DNA of 16,013 nucleotides from an uncultured Collinsella sp. (lineage in GTDB: Bacteria > Actinomycetota > Coriobacteriia > Coriobacteriales > Coriobacteriaceae). The notes below the pieces were generated by a model. That model saw only the letters and a program-made list of their open reading frames with translations. It was not told where the DNA came from and made no database searches. Both the position numbers and the translations under genes were made by a program. The DNA is taken from NCBI GenBank assembly GCA_902490245.1, contig CABUDB010000009.1, positions 1 through 16,013 of the forward strand, given 5' to 3'. Positions within the stretch are counted from its first letter, which is position 1. Each line of letters starts with the position of its first letter. Below, piece by piece: positions 5,769 through 12,226 of the stretch.

Positions 5769-7718
5769 CTACAGCTCGCAGGCAACCTTGTAGCCATCGC
5801 CGATGGCATCGCGGATGTTGCCGCACTTGTTGGCATCGCCCAGCACGTGGGTGGCAACACCGGCAGCGGCAAGGTCGTCGGCCAACTTGGTATTGGGACG
5901 ATAGCCCATGGCGAGCACCAGCGTATCGGCATCGGCGATGGTGTGGGCCTCGCCATCCTTCTCGTAGCTGATGGCATCCTCGGTGATCTCGGTCACCTTG
6001 GCCTCGGTTAGCACATGGACGCCCTTGGAGAGCATGCGCGTGATGAGCACCGCGCGACCGGCACCACCCTCGTTGGCGGCGAGCGTCTTGGTCATCTCGA
6101 TAACGGTGATGTCGCGGTTTGCCGGCGACAGATCGTTGACCAACGGGGCCAGGTAATCGGCCGTCTCGCAACCGACGGTGCCGCCGCCCACGATGACAAT
6201 CTTCTTGCCCGGGAAAGCCTTGCCACCCAGCAGGTCGTCAGCCGTCATGACCTGCTTAAATCCCTGCATAACGGCCGGGGCGATGGGTTCGGCGCCATAA
6301 GCCAGGACAACCTCGTAGCCCGCGTAGTCGCGCTGGATGTCCTCGGCCGAAAGCTCGGTACCGAAGACGCACGTGACGCCGGCCTCGGCCAGGCGACGGT
6401 ACTGATACTTGATCACGCGCGTGAGCTCCTGCTTTGCCGGCGGAACGGCCGCAATGCGCATCTCGCCGCCCGGCTCGTCCTGCTTATCCACGAGCACCAC
6501 GTTATGGCCGCGCTTGGCGGCAATATAGGCTGCCTCCATGCCCGCGGGACCGGCACCCACAACGAGCACGTTCTTTGCCTCGGCGGCAGGCTCGCAGCCA
6601 GCCTCGTCACGCTCCACGTCCGGGTTGACGGTGCAGGAGATGCGCTTGCCAAACATGATACCGTTCAGGCAGCGCAGGCAACCGATGCAGGGGCGGATGT
6701 CGTCGGCGTTGCCGGCAGCAGCCTTGTTGCAGAATTCGGCATCGCACAGATTGGCGCGGCCCATCATGCAAATGTCGGCAGCGCCGTCCTCGATCAGCTC
6801 CTCGGCGATCCATGCCTCGTTAATGCGGCCGACCGTGGCAACGGGAATGTTGACGTGCTTTTTGATCTCGCGCGAGCAGGCGGCGTGCGAGGCCTGCTGC
6901 GTGCCGGCGGCGGGAATGGCGGAACCGCGCTTGATGGTGGTGCCGCCCGACACATGAATCATGTCGACGCCGGCCTTCTCCAGGCGACGCGAGACGTAGA
7001 TCATGTCGTTGAGGGTCAGGCCGCCATCGGTGTACTCGTCGCCCGAGATACGGACGTCGATGATAAAGTCCTTGCCGCAGCGCTCGCGAATCTCGGCGAT
7101 GACCTCGAGCAGGAAGCGCATGCGGGCGTCGAGCGAGCCGCCGTACTCGTCGGTGCGCTTGTTATAGAGCGGGGTCAAAAAGCCGCCGAGCATGCCGTGG
7201 GCGTGTGCCGCATGGACCTCGACGCCGTCGACACCGGCCTTCTGCATGCGCACAGCAGCGTCACCAAACTGATGCGTGAGCTCGTGGATCTCATCGACCG
7301 TGATGGGGCGCGGCGCCTCGCGGGCATAGGACGGGCCCACAAAGGACGGAGCGATCAGGCGCGGCGTGCCCGGAATGTTAAAGGCCATGTAGGCGGGGTG
7401 GAAGAGCTGCGGCATGATCTTGCAGCCATACTCGTGGACGGCCGCGGCGAGCTTTTCCCAGCCAGGGATAAACGTGTCGTCGTAGCAGCACATGTCACCC
7501 GGTAGATAGGTATAGGTGGGCTCGACCGTCACGACCTCGGTGATGATGAGGCCCACGCCGCCCTTGGCACGGGCACGGTAATGATCGACCAAGTCGTCGG
7601 TCACATAGCCATGATCGGCCAGGTTCGTGGACACCGGCGGCATAAAGACGCGGTTCTTGACCTCGGTCGTACCGACCTTGATCGGGCTAAAGAGCATCGG
7701 GTAGGCGGAAGACTCCAT
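5769..7718 (-). CDS. OYE-type NADH:flavin oxidoreductase with [4Fe-4S] and FAD domain
   Basis: The 649-residue cytosolic enzyme has the layout of 2,4-dienoyl-CoA reductase, 2-enoate reductase (FldZ) and BaiCD/BaiH. Residues 1-365 are the FMN TIM barrel, with LYNKRTDEYGGS at 184-195. The cysteine cluster C344, C347, C350 and C362 would bind [4Fe-4S]. Residues 383-649 bind FAD and NAD(P)H (VVGAGPAG near 387 and VIVGGGTVG near 508). These enzymes reduce activated C=C bonds. Where FldZ-type proteins read HEGYLLDQF, this one reads HAHGMLGGF (172-180), so the usual Tyr acid appears absent; His172 or His174 might substitute. The ATG at 7718 follows AAAGGAA. The substrate is unknown. The adjacent GltD-like gene is a possible electron partner. 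Confidence 0.85.
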   Translation of the reverse strand: MESSAYPMLFSPIKVGTTEVKNRVFMPPVSTNLADHGYVTDDLVDHYRARAKGGVGLIITEVVTVEPTYTYLPGDMCCYDDTFIPGWEKLAAAVHEYGCKIMPQLFHPAYMAFNIPGTPRLIAPSFVGPSYAREAPRPITVDEIHELTHQFGDAAVRMQKAGVDGVEVHAAHAHGMLGGFLTPLYNKRTDEYGGSLDARMRFLLEVIAEIRERCGKDFIIDVRISGDEYTDGGLTLNDMIYVSRRLEKAGVDMIHVSGGTTIKRGSAIPAAGTQQASHAACSREIKKHVNIPVATVGRINEAWIAEELIEDGAADICMMGRANLCDAEFCNKAAAGNADDIRPCIGCLRCLNGIMFGKRISCTVNPDVERDEAGCEPAAEAKNVLVVGAGPAGMEAAYIAAKRGHNVVLVDKQDEPGGEMRIAAVPPAKQELTRVIKYQYRRLAEAGVTCVFGTELSAEDIQRDYAGYEVVLAYGAEPIAPAVMQGFKQVMTADDLLGGKAFPGKKIVIVGGGTVGCETADYLAPLVNDLSPANRDITVIEMTKTLAANEGGAGRAVLITRMLSKGVHVLTEAKVTEITEDAISYEKDGEAHTIADADTLVLAMGYRPNTKLADDLAAAGVATHVLGDANKCGNIRDAIGDGYKVACEL

Positions 7719-7752
7719 ACAGGGTTCCTTTCGTTTGAGCCGCTCGGCGGCA

Positions 7753-7781
7753 GTTACTGACCTATCTATCGTAGCAGTAAC
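7753..7781. promoter_or_regulatory. Inverted repeat upstream of the OYE-type gene
   Basis: GTTACTG at 7753-7759 and CAGTAAC at 7775-7781 form a 7-bp inverted repeat with a 15-nt spacer, 35-63 bp before the ATG at 7718. The minus strand within the spacer has a weak -10-like TACGAT. It could be an operator at this gene's own promoter; the evidence is slight. Confidence 0.35.
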
Positions 7782-7833
7782 CGCGCCGTACCCGACCGCG
7801 CACGCTCCCCCGGCTTTTACTCAGCCCACAAAA

Positions 7834-7900
7834 AGTTGCGGTGGAATACGGAGTAGATAAGGCCTTTGACAGCCAAAACAGTCCGTATTTCACCGCAACT
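7834..7900. repeat. Palindromic interspersed repeat, copy 2
   Basis: The right arm, 7876-7900, reads CAGTCCGTATTTCACCGCAACT at its end and is nearly the same as in copy 1 (167-190). The left arm at 7834-7852 pairs with it over about 18 bp with one or two mismatches. The flank up to the minus-strand stop codon at 7916-7918 also resembles that of copy 1, with a G-rich stretch followed by GTTAGA. It may end the GltD-like transcript or separate it from the OYE-type gene. Confidence 0.75.
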
Positions 7901-7915
7901 GATGGGCGGGGTGGG

Positions 7916-9133
7916 TTAGAGGCCCAGATAGCTGGTCATGCCTTCGACGGCGAGCTTGGCGCCGGCTACGGCATGGACCACGGTGAGCGGGCCGTTGACC
8001 ACGTCGCCGGCGGCAAAGACGCCAGGCACGGTGGTCATGCCGCACTCATCGACCGAAAGAAGACCGCGATGGTCGGTCTCCAGACCGCCCGTCGTAAGCA
8101 CCAGTTTGTCCTTGGGCACCTGCGAGGCCGCAATCACAACCGTGTCGGCGGGCACATGGTCAAGTTCTTCCTCGTAGCCCACCACGTTGTCGCCCTCGTC
8201 AAAGATAGCCGTCTCGAAAACCGGACCGTTATCGTCGATGGCGCAAATCGCCTTGCCGCGCACGATCTCGGCACCGTCAAGCTCGGTCAGCTCCACCTCG
8301 TCATCGATGGCCGAGATATGGCGCGATCGGGCATACACGGTAACCTTGCGAGCGCCCGAGCGCAGAGCCGTGCGGGCAACATCCATGGCCACGTTGCCGG
8401 CGCCGATAACCGCCACGTTCTGACCGATCGCCACGCTCGTGGGATCGACCAGGTAATCGATACCAAACAGTACGTTACCACGCGACTCGCCGGGAATACC
8501 CAGCTTGCGGGCGCGCCAGGTACCGGTACCGACAAAGACCGCATCGTAGCCGTCGCGCAACAGGTCGTCGATATGCAGCGCGCCGCCAATGGTGGTCGAG
8601 GGACGGACGCGTACGCCAAGCGAGCACATCACGTGACGGTACTTTTGCACGAGAGCACGGGGCAGGCGAAACTCGGGGATGCCGTACTCCAGCACGCCGC
8701 CGATCTCGGGGCGTTGCTCAAACACCGTGACGGCACAGCCCAGCTGGGCCATCTTAATGGCCACGGTAATGCCGGCAGGACCGGAACCGACCACGGCAAC
8801 CTGCTTGCCGCACGACGGCGCAGGCTTCCACTCCCTACGATCCAAATACGCAGTCGAGATATAGTTCTCGATGCTCGAGAAATGCACCGGTGCGCCCTTG
8901 CGGCCCTGAATGCACGCGCCCTCGCACTGGCCCGAATGGTTGCAGATCATGGAGCAGACCGCGCTCATGGGGTTGTTCTGGAACAGCAGCTCACCTGCCT
9001 CTTCCAGACGACGCTGCTTGAACAAGTCAATGACCTGCGGAATAGGCGTCTGCACCGGGCAGCCTTTAAGCTGGCAGAACGCCCTTTTGCAACCTAGGCA
9101 ACGATTCGCCTCTTCGACAATGTGGATAGCCAC
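7916..9133 (-). CDS. GltD-like NAD(P)H-dependent FAD/Fe-S oxidoreductase
   Basis: The 405-residue cytosolic flavoprotein resembles the glutamate synthase small subunit and its relatives (NfnB, SudA). The N-terminal domain (1-105) has the cysteine sets C12, C15, C20, C25 and C60, C64, C70, C74, which would hold two [4Fe-4S] clusters. FAD binds at VVGSGPAG (114-121) and GVFAAGDV (371-378), NADPH at VIGAGNVA (242-249). The start is taken as GTG at 9133, preceded closely by AAGGGGAG; an in-frame TTG at 9160 is the alternative. It is shorter than typical GltD (about 470) and no GltA large subunit is nearby, so it probably passes electrons to another partner. The next minus-strand gene, an OYE-type enzyme, is a candidate. 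Confidence 0.85.
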   Translation of the reverse strand: MAIHIVEEANRCLGCKRAFCQLKGCPVQTPIPQVIDLFKQRRLEEAGELLFQNNPMSAVCSMICNHSGQCEGACIQGRKGAPVHFSSIENYISTAYLDRREWKPAPSCGKQVAVVGSGPAGITVAIKMAQLGCAVTVFEQRPEIGGVLEYGIPEFRLPRALVQKYRHVMCSLGVRVRPSTTIGGALHIDDLLRDGYDAVFVGTGTWRARKLGIPGESRGNVLFGIDYLVDPTSVAIGQNVAVIGAGNVAMDVARTALRSGARKVTVYARSRHISAIDDEVELTELDGAEIVRGKAICAIDDNGPVFETAIFDEGDNVVGYEEELDHVPADTVVIAASQVPKDKLVLTTGGLETDHRGLLSVDECGMTTVPGVFAAGDVVNGPLTVVHAVAGAKLAVEGMTSYLGL

Positions 9134-9236
9134 GCAACTCCCCTTTTTGATGTAATCCAATGAGGCGACGATAAAAACCCTTCACCGCCGCCCCCAGTCA
9201 AGCAAACTCAATATGCCGCCACGGCAAAAGCCAATG

Positions 9237-10142
9237 CTATATCTCGCGATGCGGAGCCCCGCAGCGAGCGGACATGCGCTCGAGTGTCGCCAGGCAGCTA
9301 GCCGCCGTCGCCGGCACGCTGTTCTCGACCACACAAGGAATCCCCGAACAGGCGGCAGCCGCCCAGGCCACCACGGGCTCAAAGTCATAGCGGCCCGTCT
9401 CGCCCACGCCGTGGCACACCAGGCGAGAACCCGTACCATCGCACCAGCCGGCTTCGTCCTCGTTGTCGACGACCTCAAAATCCTTGGCGTGCAGCACGCG
9501 AATCTTACTGCCGCATAAGTAGAGCATACGCGCGGTGATTTCCTGCGCCTCGCCAACGACGCTGGGATGCAGCAGCGACACCGGGTCGTAGATCACGCCG
9601 AGCGCCGGGCTCGGGACGCGCTCCAGCACCTCACGGCAGCGATCTGGCGTGTTGACCGTCTCGTTCCAGCCGGGCTCGATCAGTATTTGCCCACCCACGG
9701 CCTCGGCGCACTCGCAGACGCGCGCGAGTCCATCCATAAACGCATCGAGTGCCTCGTCGGTCATACGGTCGCCAGCAACGCAGTTCTGCGCATTGGGACG
9801 ACCGGTCTCGGTGCCAACCGGACAGCCGCCGAGCATCTGAGCAAAGTTCAAGCACGCCTCGTACTCGGCAAAGTTATCCGTGAGCTGTTGTCGATCGGGC
9901 GTCGCCAGATTCTTATAACAGCCGAGCACGGCGACCGAAACGCCCGCCTCATCGAGCACCGCACGCAAATGCTCGGCGAGCTCGCGGGTCAGACCGCATC
10001 GATCGATTCCCATTGATGCGTAGAGCACCTTGCTCGGCAGCTGAATGCACGAAAAGCCCAGCTCTCCTGCCATGCGAATGCGTTCCTCGACGGTCCCCTG
10101 CGGAAGATCGTGTAAACGCACGCCCGGAGTAATGGCCCCCAC
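9237..10142 (-). CDS. TIM-barrel sugar phosphate isomerase/epimerase
   Basis: This is a cytosolic xylose-isomerase-like TIM barrel (AP_endonuc_2 family) of 301 residues. The metal-binding set expected for the family is visible: E156 (LIEPGW), D186 (VIYDP), H218 (VLHAKDF) and E273 (VVEN). Such enzymes isomerise or epimerise sugars or keto-sugars and accompany many glycan loci; the substrate here is unknown, and a uronate or rhamnose derivative would fit the context. The start is uncertain. GTG at 10142 begins next to the GH105 stop (10144-10146) with AAGGGG 10 nt upstream, which suggests translational coupling. ATG at 10166 would overlap GH105 and has no clear binding site. Confidence 0.8.
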   Translation of the reverse strand: MGAITPGVRLHDLPQGTVEERIRMAGELGFSCIQLPSKVLYASMGIDRCGLTRELAEHLRAVLDEAGVSVAVLGCYKNLATPDRQQLTDNFAEYEACLNFAQMLGGCPVGTETGRPNAQNCVAGDRMTDEALDAFMDGLARVCECAEAVGGQILIEPGWNETVNTPDRCREVLERVPSPALGVIYDPVSLLHPSVVGEAQEITARMLYLCGSKIRVLHAKDFEVVDNEDEAGWCDGTGSRLVCHGVGETGRYDFEPVVAWAAAACSGIPCVVENSVPATAASCLATLERMSARCGAPHREI

Positions 10143-10143
10143 G

Positions 10144-11382
10144 CTATTCACGCCCCTTATGAGCATTGATGCCCGGCGTGTAGCCGCCAAACGGGTCATC
10201 GATGGAGCACACGCCCGAAGGGGCGAGCGGATCGCGCTTACCGGCCAACTTGTCATGATGCATAGTCTCGATATAGGCGAGCACCAGCGGCGCCACGCCC
10301 TTCGCGTCGTTTTTGACGACGGGCTCGCTCATGTAGTAGCCAAACGTGCCCTCGCGGTGCGCGGTGTTGCCAAGACCCGCCACCAGGCAGATGTTGTCGA
10401 GCGCCAGCTGTCCGTCGCGCTCGGACAGGCACGTGTCGCAGATGCCGTCAAACGCACGGCGGCCGTACTGGTAGTAGCGCTCGCCCAGCACGCCCAGGCG
10501 CACGCCCTTCATGATGGCGTTGGCAAAGATGGCGCTGCCCGACTCCTCCAGATAGTTGGGGGCGATATTGGGCAGGTTGATGACCTGGTGCCACATACCG
10601 GTCTTCTCGTCCTGATACGGCAGCATGGCGTCGATCAGGTCGTGGAACATCTTGCGGATCTCGTCCTTCTCGGCCGACATCGAGGGCGGCATGAGCTCCC
10701 AGGTATCGATGAGCGCCATGGCGAACCAGCCCTCGGCGCGCAGCCAGAAGTTGGCCGAAAGGCCGGTGACGGGATCGCACCAGAACTGCTTGCGGCTCGC
10801 GTCGTAGGCGTGATAGTACAGGCCGTTGAGGGGGTTGCGCATCAGGTCGTGCACCACCTGGAACATATGGAAGCTATCCGAGCAGGCACGGCGGTTGTGG
10901 AAGCTCAGCTCGTACTGCATGTAGAACGGCTGCGCCATGTACATGCCGTCGAGCCAGATCTGGTTGGGGTAGACGGCTTTGTGCCAAAACACACCCTCTT
11001 TGGTACGCGGCTGGGTCTCGAGCTGACGGTAGATGGTATCCATGGCGGCACGGTACTTGGGCTTGCCCACCAGGTCATAGAGTTTGTAGAGGGTTTTGCC
11101 CGCGTTGACGTTGTCGAGGTTGTACTCCTGGGGATCGTAATGCTTGATGGTGCCGTCATCCTGGACAAAGAAGTCGATATAGTCGTCGGCGAAGGTCAGG
11201 TAACGCTGCTCGCCGGTGATCTCGTACAGCTCGATGAGCGCCTTGATCATGCAGCCGTCAATGTAATTCCAGGTGTTCTCCTTGCCGGCGCGAAGCTTTT
11301 CGATATTCCAGGCCGGCGCCTGAGGCGTAGAGGTCTCGATCAACTGCTCGATATAACGGTCCAGAATCTGATTGCAACCCAT
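10144..11382 (-). CDS. GH105 unsaturated (rhamno)galacturonyl hydrolase
   Basis: This is a 412-residue glycoside hydrolase of the GH88/GH105 (YteR/YesR) type, which hydrates the 4,5-unsaturated uronate at the non-reducing end of lyase-made oligosaccharides and releases 4-deoxy-5-ketouronate. The core motif FWHKAVYPNQIWLDGMYMA (132-150) contains D145, matching the catalytic aspartate of YteR. YYHAYD follows at 189-194 and the FWLRAEGWFAMAL helix at 212-224. There is no signal peptide, as is usual for the family, so it acts on imported oligosaccharides. The ATG at 11382 follows AGAGGGG by about 7 nt. Two TGAACGTT sites lie in the 107 bp upstream. Its product feeds the DhuI/KduD pair at 3970-5628. 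Family 105 is confident; galacturonan versus rhamnogalacturonan preference is open. Confidence 0.9.
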   Translation of the reverse strand: MGCNQILDRYIEQLIETSTPQAPAWNIEKLRAGKENTWNYIDGCMIKALIELYEITGEQRYLTFADDYIDFFVQDDGTIKHYDPQEYNLDNVNAGKTLYKLYDLVGKPKYRAAMDTIYRQLETQPRTKEGVFWHKAVYPNQIWLDGMYMAQPFYMQYELSFHNRRACSDSFHMFQVVHDLMRNPLNGLYYHAYDASRKQFWCDPVTGLSANFWLRAEGWFAMALIDTWELMPPSMSAEKDEIRKMFHDLIDAMLPYQDEKTGMWHQVINLPNIAPNYLEESGSAIFANAIMKGVRLGVLGERYYQYGRRAFDGICDTCLSERDGQLALDNICLVAGLGNTAHREGTFGYYMSEPVVKNDAKGVAPLVLAYIETMHHDKLAGKRDPLAPSGVCSIDDPFGGYTPGINAHKGRE

Positions 11383-11407
11383 TGCTGTCCCCTCTGACGT
11401 TATTGAT

Positions 11408-11423
11408 GGGTGAACGTTTCCCC
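11408..11423. promoter_or_regulatory. Operator A of the GH105 gene
   Basis: GGGTGAACGTTTCCCC has the TGAACGTT core with outer GGG/CCC symmetry and two mismatched inner pairs. It lies 26-41 nt before the ATG at 11382, and its centre is 41 bp from that of operator B. Confidence 0.65.
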
Positions 11424-11438
11424 TAGTGTAACGCGAAC

Positions 11439-11474
11439 GGGGATTATAGGGTGAACGTTAACCCTATAATCCCC
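11439..11474. promoter_or_regulatory. Operator B, 36-bp palindrome with opposed TATAAT boxes
   Basis: Positions 11439-11474 form an inverted repeat of 18 bp per arm with only one mismatched pair (11453/11460). The centre is GTGAACGTTAAC. The arms carry TATAAT on the minus strand (11448-11443) and on the plus strand (11465-11470). The minus-strand box may be the -10 of the GH105 promoter, although no good -35 is seen. It lies 15 bp beyond the SGNH stop codon and could also form an RNA hairpin ending that transcript. Confidence 0.7.
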
Positions 11475-11489
11475 GTGAACGGCAGACTT

Positions 11490-12158
11490 TTAACGGCAAA
11501 CGGCGGTGAGGCCCGCAGCGATGCGATGCGCCAGGCGCTCATAGCCGGCAGGGCTGTAATGCAGACCGTCCGGCATGTAGAGCTCGCGGTGCTCCGGCAA
11601 AAACGGGCTGATGCCGCTTTGCGCATACAGGTCGATCACCGGCACCGAGTAGCGATCGCAAACCTCCAGCATCGCCTGCACATAGGCGTCTTGCGTCAGG
11701 CCCAGATGGTTGGCCTCGTTGCTTGCCGGAATATCCTTCTCGTGTTTGCCGCTCGTCTTGCACGGCGTCATAAACACCAGCTTTGCCTGAGGCGAGCGCG
11801 CCGTGATGGTGCGGATCAGGTAGTCGAGCGCACCGTAGAACTCGTGCACGTCCGTGCTGCCCAGCTCTCCCAGCGGCACGTTACGGCTAAAGTCGTTAAC
11901 GCCGCCAAAGACGATGCAGATATCTGCCGTGTGATCGATGCCGTCCAAGCGCTCGACAAACGAATCGCTACGGTCGGCCTTGACGGCAATACGCGAACCC
12001 TTAATACCAAAGTTCTCGATCGTAGCGCCGCCCAGCAGCGCACCCAGGTGCGAAGTCCAGGAGATATCGTTGCCTCCCCCGCCGCATCCGTTATCGCCCC
12101 AGGTGGTCGAATCGCCAAAGCAGCAGATGGTCAATTCGCTCAAGTTTTTCGTTTCCAT
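11490..12158 (-). CDS. SGNH/GDSL-family esterase
   Basis: This is a 222-residue SGNH hydrolase. Block I is CFGDSTTWG with nucleophile S17, the block II glycine is near G54, block III is GGVNDF with N88, and block V is DGLHYSPAG with D197 and H200. All four catalytic elements are therefore present. No signal peptide is seen, so it should act in the cytosol. Neighbours suggest deacetylation of pectin or rhamnogalacturonan oligosaccharides, as for other GDSL enzymes in such loci, but the acyl group is not shown. The ATG at 12158 follows a strong AGGAGAAG. The reading frame stays open upstream, but that part overlaps the fusion gene and has no family similarity. It is 68 bp downstream of the fusion gene, likely in the same transcript. 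Confidence 0.88.
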   Translation of the reverse strand: METKNLSELTICCFGDSTTWGDNGCGGGGNDISWTSHLGALLGGATIENFGIKGSRIAVKADRSDSFVERLDGIDHTADICIVFGGVNDFSRNVPLGELGSTDVHEFYGALDYLIRTITARSPQAKLVFMTPCKTSGKHEKDIPASNEANHLGLTQDAYVQAMLEVCDRYSVPVIDLYAQSGISPFLPEHRELYMPDGLHYSPAGYERLAHRIAAGLTAVCR

Positions 12159-12226
12159 ATTCTTCTCCTCACCCGCACACCGGCGGTCATACAGGTACAT
12201 ACCGTTCATTCGCAACATCCGAGGGG

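Noticed and set aside
6015..7505. 496-codon open frame on the plus strand opposite the OYE-type gene
   Set aside because: It is a shadow of a GC-rich coding gene: low-complexity Ala/Gly/Asp/His/Val-rich translation, no domain, no ribosome site, while the minus strand has a full recognisable enzyme.
7841..9097. 418-codon open frame on the plus strand opposite the GltD-like gene
   Set aside because: Same kind of shadow; it starts inside the palindromic repeat and has no recognisable motif.
10045..11397. 450-codon open frame on the plus strand opposite GH105
   Set aside because: Shadow frame, rich in Val, His, Leu and Asp with no domain; GH105 on the minus strand is clear.
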